A stretch of 64,000 nt of DNA from Pedobacter sp. MC2016-15 (lineage in GTDB: Bacteria; Bacteroidota; Bacteroidia; Sphingobacteriales; Sphingobacteriaceae). A program made the translations under genes and the position numbers. Below the pieces are notes generated by a model. It was not told the DNA's origin, did not search any database, and was given only the letters and a program-made list of their open reading frames with translations. Positions 25,723-34,910 of the stretch are shown here, in pieces. Numbering within the stretch: position 1 is the stretch's first letter; every line of letters starts with the position of its first letter. The stretch covers positions 682,001 to 746,000 of the forward strand of contig NZ_JAPIVS010000001.1 in the NCBI RefSeq assembly GCF_026239695.1, in the 5' to 3' direction.

Positions 25723-27543
25723 TTATGGTTTTATTCTGTCCAGTTGTTTATCAAGTTCGAGTGCCGCACTGATCAGCGCCAGGTGAGTAAATGCCTGCGG
25801 GAAATTACCCAGATGCTCTCCCCTTTTGCCGATCTGCTCTGCAAACAGCCCCAGGTGGTTAGCATAGCCTGTCATCTTTTCAAAGTGTTCCAGCGCTTTA
25901 TCAATCTCCTTATTTTTCGCCAGTACTTCAATAAACCAGAAGGAGCACATATTAAAAGTTCCTTCTACACCCTCGAGGCCATCGGCATCGCCATCGTTGT
26001 CATAGCGGTAGATCAGCACATCAGTACTGAGCTTTTCCTCAACTACCTTTAAGGTGGAAAGCCATCGTGGTTCATCAGGTGTCACAAAATGAACCAGGGG
26101 CATCAGTAACACGGAGGCATCCACTGCATCAGCGCCCTTATACTGCACCCAGGACTGCAGCTTCTCATTCCAGAAGTTTTCATAAATATCCACGTATATG
26201 GCATCCCTAACCTCTTTCCATTCCTGTTCAGGATACGGAAAAGACCGGTCAACTGCAATTTTAATTGCCCTGTCCATCGCCACCCAGCACATCAGACGGG
26301 TATGCAAAAACTGCTTCTTGCCATTACGTACTTCCCACATGCCATGATCAGGCTTCTTCCAGCCATCTACTACGCAAAGAATATGTTTCTGCACGGTTTG
26401 CCAGAACTCGTAGTTGATTTTACTATGATTCTTATTATACAGGTATATCGTATCGATCAGCTCTCCATATATATCCAGCTGATGCTGGTCTTTAGCCGCA
26501 TTGCCGATCCTCACCGGTCCGGAGGCCATGTAGCCTTCCATATGCTCCAGCACCTCCTCTTCAGGTACATCTGAGCCGTCTATCGCATACATCAGTTTCA
26601 GAACGTCTTCACCGGAGCGCTCGTGAATCCATTTCAGAAATTCTGAAGCTTCTTCCCAGTAACCCAGCCGCAGAAAGGCATACATCGTAAATGCGGCATC
26701 ACGAATCCAGGTAAAGCGGTAATCCCAATTTCTATCGAACCCGATTGATTCTGGCAAACTGAAGGTCGGCGCGGCAACCATAGAACCGTAGGTAGCGGAG
26801 GTAAGGAGCTTTAAGGTAATCGCCGATCTCAGTACCAGGTCGGTCCACCTACCTTTGTATGTAGACTTATGAATCCAGCGCCGCCAGAATCTGATGGTAT
26901 CCTGATAGCTCGAGCTTTTATAAAAATCTATACTTCGCAGCTCTTTCTCATCTCCTTTTTCGGCAGACTCCAGTACGATCCATGTTTCTTCTCCCTGAGC
27001 AAGGGAAAAATCGGCATAGCCGTTATCACCTTTGTATTTAAGAGGAAAATCAGCCATCAGGCGCACCATCGTGTTGCCATCATTTACCGTATTGAATATC
27101 AACTCATTGTGACCTTTTTTTTCGATCTGATGGCTGGCTTTTGCGTAGTCAAATCTTGGAGAACATTTGATGTGATAATCCACATTTCCCCGAATGGTTT
27201 TAATTTTCCTGACTATTGCACAGACACTTTTGTTGCTGTCATTTTCTTCGATAGGCATGTAATCAGTGACTTCAGCAATGCCATCATCAGAGAAAAACCG
27301 TGTCAATAATACCGCAGTTCCGGGAATGTAGAGCTGTTTTGTTTTAAAACAATCAAATTGAGGAGTGATAGAGAAACTTCCGCCATTTTCCTTATCCAGC
27401 AGGCTGGAAAAGATTGTCGGAGAATCAAAATCCGGAAAACACATAAAGTCAATATTGCCACCTAGAGACACCAGGGCCACAGTCTTCATATTTCCGATAA
27501 TTCCGTAATTTTCTATAGGTAGGTATGGGGGTATTTTTTTCAC
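25723..27543 (-). CDS. glycoside hydrolase family 15 (glucoamylase/trehalase-like)
   Basis: The 606-residue protein has no signal peptide and so is likely cytoplasmic. The N-terminal beta domain begins PYLPIENYGIIGNMKTVALV and contains IDFMCFPDFDSPTIF. The (alpha/alpha)6 catalytic domain has WDYRFTWIRDAAFTMYAFL, a region with YMASGPVRIGNAAKDQHQLD and the C-terminal GVEGTFNMCSFWFIE, which hold the expected general acid and base Glu residues. The family hydrolyses terminal alpha-glucosides from starch-like glucans; bacterial members can also act on trehalose. The start codon is GTG, supported because the conserved PIENYG block starts only a few residues later. It is the first gene of an operon with the SDR. 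Confidence 0.9.
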   Translation of the reverse strand: MKKIPPYLPIENYGIIGNMKTVALVSLGGNIDFMCFPDFDSPTIFSSLLDKENGGSFSITPQFDCFKTKQLYIPGTAVLLTRFFSDDGIAEVTDYMPIEENDSNKSVCAIVRKIKTIRGNVDYHIKCSPRFDYAKASHQIEKKGHNELIFNTVNDGNTMVRLMADFPLKYKGDNGYADFSLAQGEETWIVLESAEKGDEKELRSIDFYKSSSYQDTIRFWRRWIHKSTYKGRWTDLVLRSAITLKLLTSATYGSMVAAPTFSLPESIGFDRNWDYRFTWIRDAAFTMYAFLRLGYWEEASEFLKWIHERSGEDVLKLMYAIDGSDVPEEEVLEHMEGYMASGPVRIGNAAKDQHQLDIYGELIDTIYLYNKNHSKINYEFWQTVQKHILCVVDGWKKPDHGMWEVRNGKKQFLHTRLMCWVAMDRAIKIAVDRSFPYPEQEWKEVRDAIYVDIYENFWNEKLQSWVQYKGADAVDASVLLMPLVHFVTPDEPRWLSTLKVVEEKLSTDVLIYRYDNDGDADGLEGVEGTFNMCSFWFIEVLAKNKEIDKALEHFEKMTGYANHLGLFAEQIGKRGEHLGNFPQAFTHLALISAALELDKQLDRIKP

Positions 27544-27634
27544 CCTTATTAAACCCCTAAATTGTTTTTATGTTTTAGCAGGCTCCTATTTGGAGTGCTA
27601 AAACTTTTGTATCAGGACATTGTTGTACCCTGCA

Positions 27635-28648
27635 ATGGCACTTATCACATTCACCAATAAAGGCATTTATTGTAAGCAGGGCGACTTCTATATCGACCCC
27701 TGGAGACCTGTAAACCTGGCTGTCACTACTCATGGGCATGCCGACCACGTAAAGTGGGGCAACAAAGGATACCTGTGCCAGGAGCTGACCAAACCAGTCC
27801 TGCTGCAACGGCTGGGCTTCGACCTGCCCGTCCAGACCTTGCCTTACAACGAGGAAATCAGCATCAATGGCGTAAAAGTAAGCTTTTTCCCCGCCGGACA
27901 TGTGATTGGTTCATCGCAGGTACGCCTGGAATACAAAGGCGAAATCTGTGTGGTCTCCGGAGATTATAAAGTAGAATATGACGGCATCAGCACGGAATTT
28001 GAACCTGTAAAATGTCACACCTTTGTATCTGAAAGCACTTTCGGGCTACCTATCTACAAATGGCTGCCTCAGGAAACGGTTTTCGGACAAATCAGAAACT
28101 GGATCTCCGATAACCACGACCAGATGAAAACGAGTGTGTTGGTGGCTTATAGTCTTGGAAAAGCACAGCGCCTGATCAAAAACCTTGCAGGAGATACACC
28201 TATTTATGTACACAACTCTATCGCCAACCTCAACGAAGGCTTTATAAAAGCTGGCGTAGACCTGCCCGAAACGATCAGGATCACGCCGGAAATAAAAAAA
28301 GATGAACTTCAAAAGGGTATTCTCATTGTACCACCTGCATTGGCAGACGGGAAATGGATGAAGAGCCTGCACCAGGCAGCCACCGGCGTTTGTTCCGGAT
28401 GGATGCAGGTACGGGCGGGCCGCAGGTGGCGTGCAGCAGATGCCGGTTTTGCACTGAGTGACCATGCCGACTGGCCAGGTCTTTTATCAGCCATCAAAGC
28501 TACCGAAGCAGAAAAAGTATTTGTTACCCATGGTTTCGTCTCCACCTTCTCCAAATACCTGAATGAAATCGGAATCCCCTCGGCAGAGGTGGTGACCCGT
28601 TATGGTAATGAAGACGATGAAGAAGAAGAAATCTTAAAAGAAGCTTGA
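27635..28648 (+). CDS. ligase-associated metallo-beta-lactamase DNA exonuclease
   Basis: The 337-residue MBL/beta-CASP nuclease (Exo) has the metal motif THGHADH near residue 33, with later ligands in GHVIGSSQ, SGDYKVEYDG and ALSDHADWPG, and the beta-CASP region AYSLGKAQRLI. The ATG at 27635 is chosen because MALITFTNKGIYCKQGD matches the usual family N-terminus; two in-frame TTG codons lie 9-15 bp upstream but add nothing conserved. It is the first gene of a four-gene cassette with ligase, Lhr-type helicase and phosphoesterase. Characterised relatives are Mn-dependent DNA nucleases, so an end-trimming role before ligation is likely. Confidence 0.9.
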   Translation: MALITFTNKGIYCKQGDFYIDPWRPVNLAVTTHGHADHVKWGNKGYLCQELTKPVLLQRLGFDLPVQTLPYNEEISINGVKVSFFPAGHVIGSSQVRLEYKGEICVVSGDYKVEYDGISTEFEPVKCHTFVSESTFGLPIYKWLPQETVFGQIRNWISDNHDQMKTSVLVAYSLGKAQRLIKNLAGDTPIYVHNSIANLNEGFIKAGVDLPETIRITPEIKKDELQKGILIVPPALADGKWMKSLHQAATGVCSGWMQVRAGRRWRAADAGFALSDHADWPGLLSAIKATEAEKVFVTHGFVSTFSKYLNEIGIPSAEVVTRYGNEDDEEEEILKEA

Positions 28649-28649
28649 T

Positions 28650-30242
28650 TTGAGAAGGTTCACACAATTGATACAGCAGCTGGAAACGAGCAATAAGACC
28701 AACGACAAGATCGCTGCCCTGGTTAGTTATTTTAGCACGGCCGATGAAAAGGATAAACCTTATGTAATTGCTATGTTCACGGGTAAAAAACCCAAAAGGC
28801 CAGTGCCTACGGCCCTTATACGGCAATGGGCTACGGAGCTGAGTGAAATCCCTGCATGGCTGTTTGCAGAAAGTTACCACAGTGTGGGCGACCTCAGTGA
28901 GACGATCGCGCTGGTCCTGCCACCAGCAAGGCATACGACCGACAGGAAACTGCATGAGTGGATCAATGACCTGGCGGCACTGAATGGAAAAAGCGATGAG
29001 CAGAAAAAGGAATTTATCCTGTATGCATGGGACAACCTGGATACGCAGGAGCGCTTTATTTTTAACAAACTGATTTCCGGCAATTTCAGAATCGGGGTGT
29101 CTAACAAGATGCTGGTAAATGCCATTTCCAAACAAAGTGATACGGATAGCAATAAGATCATGCACAGTATCATGGGAAAATGGAATCCCGGAGAGATTAC
29201 ATATGATGAACTCATAGCCGGATCGCATGTCAATACCGATAACTCATGGCCCTACCCTTTCTGCCTCGCCTATGCGCTGGAAGCGGAACCTGCCTCACTG
29301 GGAGGAACTGACGAATGGCAGGCGGAATGGAAATGGGATGGCATACGCGGACAGATCGTGAAGCGCAACGGGGAGCTTTTTATCTGGTCGCGCGGCGAGG
29401 AGCTGGTGACCGACCAGTTTCCTGAGCTTCATTTCCTCAGGGAGGAGCTGCCGGACGGGACGGTGATCGACGGGGAAATCCTGTCGGTAAAAGATGGGCA
29501 GGTGCAGGCCTTTAGTATCCTGCAACAGCGGCTCAACAGAAAGACGATTAACAAATCGCAGTTAAATGACGCCCCGATAGGTTTTTACATTTATGACCTG
29601 CTGGAATTCGAAACCAAAGATATCCGTACAGCCCCACTTTCTGAGCGCAGGAGCTTACTGGAAGACATTGTTGCGGGAATCATCACTCCCGGAGTGGCGA
29701 TACTATCACCAGTAATCCAGTTCAGCAACTGGGAGCAGCTGGCGGAAATCAGGCAAGGCTCCCGCGATAATAACAGTGAAGGCATCATGCTCAAAAAACT
29801 GAGTTCCTTCTACCACAGTGGCCGCAAGCGTGGCGACTGGTGGAAATGGAAGATCAACCCCTATACGGTTGATACGGTGATGATCTACGCACAAAAAGGA
29901 AGCGGCAGGCGCGCCAATCACTTTACAGACTATACCTTTGCCGTGCGCGATGGGGAAAACCTGATCACGGTGGCCAAGGCCTATTCGGGATTGACAGATA
30001 AAGAAATTAAAGAGGTAGATTCCTTTGTGAAGAAAAATGCGATAGAAAAGTTTGGCCCTGTACGTACCGTAAAACCCGAACTGGTTTTTGAAATTGCTTT
30101 TGAGGGTATAGCCGAAAGTAAACGGCACAAGGCCGGACTTGCCCTGCGTTTTCCCCGCATCGCCCGCTGGCGCAAAGACAAGGTGGCCGCAGAGATCAAT
30201 ACACTTGATGATTTACGACAACTTTTAGCTTCAACATTATGA
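28650..30242 (+). CDS. ATP-dependent DNA ligase of the exo-ligase-helicase-MPE cassette
   Basis: The 530-residue protein seals nicks using ATP. It has an N-terminal DNA-binding domain (about 1-200), an adenylation domain with motif I KWDG (EWKWDGIRGQIV; Lys near 228 forms the adenylate), motif III-like IGFYIYDLLEF, motif IV SEGIMLKK, motif V GDWWKWKINP, and an OB domain to the end. The start is TTG, one base after the exonuclease stop; the resulting MRRFTQLIQQLETSNKTNDK matches the conserved family start, so the non-ATG start is credible. It overlaps the helicase by 4 bp (ATGA). The main replicative ligase would be NAD-dependent LigA elsewhere; this one is a repair enzyme. Confidence 0.93.
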   Translation: MRRFTQLIQQLETSNKTNDKIAALVSYFSTADEKDKPYVIAMFTGKKPKRPVPTALIRQWATELSEIPAWLFAESYHSVGDLSETIALVLPPARHTTDRKLHEWINDLAALNGKSDEQKKEFILYAWDNLDTQERFIFNKLISGNFRIGVSNKMLVNAISKQSDTDSNKIMHSIMGKWNPGEITYDELIAGSHVNTDNSWPYPFCLAYALEAEPASLGGTDEWQAEWKWDGIRGQIVKRNGELFIWSRGEELVTDQFPELHFLREELPDGTVIDGEILSVKDGQVQAFSILQQRLNRKTINKSQLNDAPIGFYIYDLLEFETKDIRTAPLSERRSLLEDIVAGIITPGVAILSPVIQFSNWEQLAEIRQGSRDNNSEGIMLKKLSSFYHSGRKRGDWWKWKINPYTVDTVMIYAQKGSGRRANHFTDYTFAVRDGENLITVAKAYSGLTDKEIKEVDSFVKKNAIEKFGPVRTVKPELVFEIAFEGIAESKRHKAGLALRFPRIARWRKDKVAAEINTLDDLRQLLASTL

Positions 30243-32761
30243 CGCTGGAAAAAAGTAAAGGATATAAAAAGGTCATCCAATGGCTAAAGAGCAGCAAGAA
30301 GAAACCATTCAAATTTCAGACCGATGCCTGGCAGTATTATGCCGAAGGTTATAGCGGACTGGTAAATGCACCTACAGGTTTCGGGAAAACGTTTTCCATG
30401 TTCCTCGCAGTGGTGATTGATGAACTGAATAACCAGGAACCTGTAAAAACAAAAAAACGCAAACCGCAAGGCTTAAAGCTGATCTGGATCACACCCCTGC
30501 GCTCGCTCGCCAAGGATCTGGCAAGGGCGATGACGGAAGTATGTACGGCTTTGGAGCTCGACTGGCATGTGGGTGTCCGCAATGGCGATACGGCGCAAAG
30601 TGAAAAGCTCAAACAGAAGAAACAGATGCCGGAGGTACTGATCATCACTCCCGAAAGCATGCACCTGCTGCTGGCACAGAAAGATACTTCGCGCTACTTC
30701 GACAACCTGCAATGTATCGTTGCAGACGAATGGCACGAACTGCTGGGCAGCAAACGCGGCGTAATGGCCGAGCTGGCGATTTCACGCATCAGGGGACTGC
30801 TGCTGGAGAAACATCCGGAAAGACTATTGAGAATCTGGGGCATCTCTGCGACTATAGGAAACCTGGAACAGGCACTGGAGGTTCTGGTGCCCTATGAGGA
30901 AGTGCTCAAGACGATCGTGGTGGCAGAACTGGAAAAGAAAATCGAGATCAGGTCTATACTTCCGGATCATATTGATATGCTACCCTGGGCGGGGCACCTG
31001 GGACATAAGCTTGCACACAAGCTGCTGCCGGTGATCGAGAAAAGTAAAACCACGCTGATCTTTTGCAATACCCGCGGACAGGCCGAGTTGTGGTATCAGA
31101 ATTTGCTGAAACTGGATGAAAACCTGGCGGGACAAATCGCCATTCACCACGGATCTATAGATTATGACCTGCGTAACTGGATCGAAGAAGCCATTCATAC
31201 AGGAGCCCTAAAGGCGGTGATAAGCACCTCCTCACTGGATCTGGGGGTAGATTTTAAGCCTGTGGATACTGTTGTGCAGATCGGTTCCCCGAAAGGAGTG
31301 GCGCGCTTTCTCCAGCGTGCCGGCCGCAGCGGACACTCGCCCTATGAAACTTCAAAAATCTTCTTCCTCCCTACCCATGCGCTGGAGCTGGTAGAAGCCG
31401 CAGCGATCAAAGAAGCAGCAAAAACCAACAACATTGAAAGTCGCGAGCCTATGGTGCTCTCTTTCGATGTGCTCATTCAGTATATGGTTACTTTGGCCGT
31501 GGGCGATGGTTTCGATGATAAAAAACTATTTGAGGAGGTTAAACAAACCCATGCTTTCCGGGAGCTTGAATTATCAGAATGGAGCTGGATGATGCAGTTT
31601 ATCACCACCGGCGGCGAAAGCCTGACAGCATATACTGAATTTAGTAAAGTAGAAAAAGAAGATGCCCTCTGGAAGGTAAAAAGCCGCCAGATGGCAATGC
31701 GTCACCGCCTCCACATTGGTGCAATCGTCAGCGATGCGATGATTAAGGTGAAATACATGACCGGAGGCTACGTAGGTATGGTAGAGGAATCCTTTCTTTC
31801 GAAAATCAAACCCGGCAACAGCTTTACACTGGCCGGACGTGTGCTGGAGTTCATCATGGTCAAGGACATGACTGCGCTGGTGAGAAAGAGCAAGCTAAAA
31901 ACGGCGATCACCCCCAGCTGGAACGGTGGCAGGATGTCGCTCACCGCCAATCTCGGGGCGATCTTACGCCAGAAATATAATCAGACGCTCGACAAGACAC
32001 ACCAGGATGTGGAACTCGATATCATTTTGCCCCTGTTTGAACGGCAGGCAAAAGTTTCCCATGTACCCAAGGATGATGAGTTTCTGATTGAGCTGATCAA
32101 AACCCGCGACGGTTACCATTTCTTTGCCTACCCTTTTGAGGGCAGACAGGTGCACGAGATCATGGCCGCCCTGATCGCTTACCGTTTATCAAAGTCAAAA
32201 CCCATCAGTTTTTCTATCGCCATGAACGATTATGGTTTTGAGCTGCTGAGTGAAAAGCCCATCCCCCTCGATGAGGAGAATATCAAAGATCTGTTCAGCC
32301 CGCTGAACCTGAGCGAAGACATCGTCGCCAGTATCAACTCTACGGAGATGGCCAGGCGTAAGTTCAGGGATATCGCCTGTATATCCGGGCTGGTGTTCCA
32401 GGGATTCCCGGGTAAGTATGTTGCCAACAAACACCTGCAATCCTCCTCAGCATTATTTTTTAATGTTTTTAGCGATTACGATAAACATAACCTATTATTG
32501 CGGCAGGCTTACGACGAAGCCTTTTATCAGCAGATTGAGGAACCAAGGCTGGCAGCAGCTTTACACAGGATACAGGCCAGCAAGGTGATCATCGTGAAAG
32601 CCGAAAGTTATACTCCCCTCTGCTTCCCGATCAAGGTAGACAGCTTAAGGGAGAACATGAGTTCTGAGGAACTGGGAGAAAGAATAGCAAGAATGACTGC
32701 CGAAGCGGAAAAGAAAACCGCCAGGGTACAACGAAGGAAAAAGAATGACCATCAATTGTAA
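30239..32761 (+). CDS. ligase-associated Lhr-type DEXH DNA helicase
   Basis: The 840-residue superfamily 2 helicase is of the Lhr-Core type. It has Walker A APTGFGKTF near residue 45, motif II DEWH near 163, motif III SATIG, then motifs V and VI (SSLDLGVDFKPVDTVV; FLQRAGRSGH). A winged helix and the Lhr-specific DEAD_assoc domain follow. It lacks the C-terminal extension of full-length Lhr. Characterised relatives move 3' to 5' and unwind RNA:DNA hybrids. Coupled by an ATGA overlap to ligase, and overlapping the next gene by 17 bp, it must be made in step with them. Confidence 0.93.
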   Translation: MTLEKSKGYKKVIQWLKSSKKKPFKFQTDAWQYYAEGYSGLVNAPTGFGKTFSMFLAVVIDELNNQEPVKTKKRKPQGLKLIWITPLRSLAKDLARAMTEVCTALELDWHVGVRNGDTAQSEKLKQKKQMPEVLIITPESMHLLLAQKDTSRYFDNLQCIVADEWHELLGSKRGVMAELAISRIRGLLLEKHPERLLRIWGISATIGNLEQALEVLVPYEEVLKTIVVAELEKKIEIRSILPDHIDMLPWAGHLGHKLAHKLLPVIEKSKTTLIFCNTRGQAELWYQNLLKLDENLAGQIAIHHGSIDYDLRNWIEEAIHTGALKAVISTSSLDLGVDFKPVDTVVQIGSPKGVARFLQRAGRSGHSPYETSKIFFLPTHALELVEAAAIKEAAKTNNIESREPMVLSFDVLIQYMVTLAVGDGFDDKKLFEEVKQTHAFRELELSEWSWMMQFITTGGESLTAYTEFSKVEKEDALWKVKSRQMAMRHRLHIGAIVSDAMIKVKYMTGGYVGMVEESFLSKIKPGNSFTLAGRVLEFIMVKDMTALVRKSKLKTAITPSWNGGRMSLTANLGAILRQKYNQTLDKTHQDVELDIILPLFERQAKVSHVPKDDEFLIELIKTRDGYHFFAYPFEGRQVHEIMAALIAYRLSKSKPISFSIAMNDYGFELLSEKPIPLDEENIKDLFSPLNLSEDIVASINSTEMARRKFRDIACISGLVFQGFPGKYVANKHLQSSSALFFNVFSDYDKHNLLLRQAYDEAFYQQIEEPRLAAALHRIQASKVIIVKAESYTPLCFPIKVDSLRENMSSEELGERIARMTAEAEKKTARVQRRKKNDHQL

Positions 32762-33380
32762 AGGGGAAAGTTTAGTTTTAGATAAGGATAGGGCAATTTA
32801 CTGGGAATCTAAAAAAATGCTGATCATCAGCGACCTCCACATGGGAAAGGCCGCACATTTCAGAAAAGCAGGCATACAGGTGCCCGCAACAGTGACAGAA
32901 TCAGACCTGGACAAACTAGGCAGGCTGATAGAAAAATATAACCCGGAGATTCTTCTCGTTACCGGAGATATGTTCCACTCGGACATGAATACAGAAGTAC
33001 AGGCCTTCAGTGCATGGAGGTCGGCATTTCCCGATCTGCGGGTGATCCTGATCAAAGGCAACCATGATCTCCTGTCAACTGACGAGTACACCGATCTGCA
33101 GGTAGAAATTTGTCCCAAAGAACTGTTGTGTTTCCCCTTCAGGTTTGTGCACGACCAGCCCAAAGTTTTCGATGAATACTACAACATCACGGGACATATC
33201 CATCCCGGCATCACCATTTACGGCAGGGCGCGTCAGCAGCTCAAACTGGCCTGTTTTTATTTTGGTAAAACCTGTGCCATACTACCAGCCTTTAGCCTGT
33301 TTACCGGATTGAGCAAAATCAGATCCGAGGAGGGCGACAAATTCTACGCGATCACCCCGGAAAAGGTTGTTGCTGTTTAA
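32745..33380 (+). CDS. pdeM: ligase-associated metallophosphoesterase
   Basis: The 211-residue calcineurin-like phosphoesterase has ISDLHMGKA, GDMFHSD, IKGNHD and TGHIHPG, the complete two-metal motif set. Its start lies 17 bp inside the helicase gene. In this cassette, phosphoesterases of this family have been called PdeM; they are thought to process DNA or nucleotide phosphate ends, though the physiological substrate is unclear. It is the last gene of the operon and overlaps by 4 bp, tail to tail, with the NUDIX gene, leaving no room for a terminator. Confidence 0.88.
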   Translation: MTINCKGESLVLDKDRAIYWESKKMLIISDLHMGKAAHFRKAGIQVPATVTESDLDKLGRLIEKYNPEILLVTGDMFHSDMNTEVQAFSAWRSAFPDLRVILIKGNHDLLSTDEYTDLQVEICPKELLCFPFRFVHDQPKVFDEYYNITGHIHPGITIYGRARQQLKLACFYFGKTCAILPAFSLFTGLSKIRSEEGDKFYAITPEKVVAV

Positions 33381-33823
33381 TCACCTTCAGCCATCAGGGA
33401 AAGCAAGAGTGATACTGCCGTTTTATCTGTTCTGAAGGTTACATCATCTTCAGAAAGTTTCGTAAGGTTAACCCATCTGAAAGATTGCTGCGTATCCGGA
33501 TCAAAATCAAAGACTTTGGTTTTATAGCTCAATTTTAGTGGACCGGCCTCTCTCACCAGGTAATAGATACTGATAATCTGACTTTCGTTGAATGAAGATT
33601 TCTCAAAAAAATCAGTCGTGTAAAAATGGCTGATCACTTCAATTTCGGCATTACACTCTTCCATAAACTCGCGCTTCAGCGCATCGGTAAGTCCTTCGCC
33701 ATACTCCACACCCCCGCCGGGGAATTTACTGAAGCTTCTGCCTTCAGCATGTTCATCACTAATGAGCAACTGCTGTTCTTCATTGATTAACAAGCCGTAT
33801 ACTCTAACATTGAAATAACTCAT
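33377..33823 (-). CDS. NUDIX hydrolase
   Basis: The 148-residue protein has a perfect Nudix box (GGVEYGEGLTDALKREFMEE, G-x5-E-x7-REUxEE) at about residues 37-58. It would hydrolyse a nucleoside diphosphate linked to another moiety; the substrate cannot be told from sequence. The rest (ISIYYLVREAGPLKLSYKT, DTQQSFRWVNLTKLSEDD) is typical of small stand-alone Nudix proteins. The start overlaps the stop of the upstream transporter by 4 bp (ATGA), so the two form an operon. Convergent with the DNA-repair cassette. Confidence 0.9.
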   Translation of the reverse strand: MSYFNVRVYGLLINEEQQLLISDEHAEGRSFSKFPGGGVEYGEGLTDALKREFMEECNAEIEVISHFYTTDFFEKSSFNESQIISIYYLVREAGPLKLSYKTKVFDFDPDTQQSFRWVNLTKLSEDDVTFRTDKTAVSLLLSLMAEGD

Positions 33824-34833
33824 TGAAAATGTTTTTTATTTTTGGTGGCATTGTCCACCGTCCAGGTGATCTCGCCGCTGAAAGCTTCGCTGCGCACAGG
33901 GCAGTTTTTCATTCTGCAGTAGCTGCAACACTCCGGTAAACAGGGGTCTGCATGGATAAAAAGCTCGGTATCATGCTCTCCGCTGCCATTGATCAGCTTA
34001 TCAATATCCGAAATCTCGGTATGCACCTGGTTCAGGTCATAATAATAAGGCAGGGTAATATGGCAGTCGATATGTAAATCCGAACCATACTGCTGTGCCC
34101 GGAGGTTATGTACATCAATCCAGGCATCCTGCCGGTTGTCCTGCAGAATCCCCACAATCGTTTTTACCAGATCGGTATTACTCTCATCCATCAGTCCGCC
34201 AACAGAGGTACGTGTCAGTTTGTAACCACTGTATACAATGTATATTCCCAGCAATATCGAGATCACACTATCCAGCCAGAAGATCTGTGTCATTTTGATC
34301 AGGAGGATGCCCAGTACGAGTCCGCCGCTGGTCACTGCATCTGTCAGCAAATGTTTGCCATCAGCCTCGAGGGTGAGCGACCTGTGCTTTTTCCCCGTAC
34401 GGATCAGGTAATATCCGGCGAAAAGATTGACCACCCCGGTACTCCCGATGATCACTGCACCTTCCAGCAGCTGAAAGATTTGCCTCGGAAAGATCAGGTC
34501 GTAGCTTGATTTGAAGATAATGATGAGTCCGGCGATGCCGATGAGTGTACCTTCCACAAAGGCGGAGAAGAACTCCACTTTTCCATGTCCGTAGGGATGG
34601 TTTTCATCCTTGGGCAGCGTAGCGAGGTAGATGCTGTAAAATGCAAAGCCACTGGCAAATACGTTCACAATACTCTCTGCTGCGTCGGTGAGGATCGCAT
34701 TGGAATGTGTGATGAAATATGCACCGAATTTGGCCAGCATCAGTAGTATGCTAATGCAGAGGGAAACAAGTATCGCTTTCTTTTTAGGCAGCAAGGGGGA
34801 ATGATTTAGCCCCCAAAAATACGCTTTCAGCAT
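33820..34833 (-). CDS. cation diffusion facilitator family metal transporter with Cys-rich tail
   Basis: This 337-residue inner-membrane CDF exporter, probably of Zn, Co, Fe or Mn, has about six transmembrane segments in the first 210 residues. Metal-site motifs include HSNAILTDAAESIVN and HPYGHGKVEFFSAF, and the second Asp-rich site TLEADGKHLLTDA. The cytoplasmic C-terminal domain (about 215-300, IDVHNLRAQQYGSDLHIDCH) is followed by an unusual CLPECCSYCRMKNC cluster of six Cys near residues 303-316. That tail could bind metal or an Fe-S centre and may regulate export. Metal identity cannot be assigned with confidence. Operon with NUDIX. Confidence 0.88.
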   Translation of the reverse strand: MLKAYFWGLNHSPLLPKKKAILVSLCISILLMLAKFGAYFITHSNAILTDAAESIVNVFASGFAFYSIYLATLPKDENHPYGHGKVEFFSAFVEGTLIGIAGLIIIFKSSYDLIFPRQIFQLLEGAVIIGSTGVVNLFAGYYLIRTGKKHRSLTLEADGKHLLTDAVTSGGLVLGILLIKMTQIFWLDSVISILLGIYIVYSGYKLTRTSVGGLMDESNTDLVKTIVGILQDNRQDAWIDVHNLRAQQYGSDLHIDCHITLPYYYDLNQVHTEISDIDKLINGSGEHDTELFIHADPCLPECCSYCRMKNCPVRSEAFSGEITWTVDNATKNKKHFQ

Positions 34834-34884
34834 GATAATACCGTAAAAAGTATTTTTTTTTAGTCCATTGTTGGTTCAGGTTTT

Positions 34885-34892
34885 TATATTTG
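34885..34892 (+). promoter_or_regulatory. -7 box of aminotransferase gene
   Basis: TATATTTG matches TAnnTTTG exactly, 18 bp before the chosen ATG at 34911. TTG triplets upstream are nearer than the usual -33 spacing, so only the -7 element is claimed. Confidence 0.5.
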
Positions 34893-34910
34893 CTACCTTA
34901 TCAAAGAATC

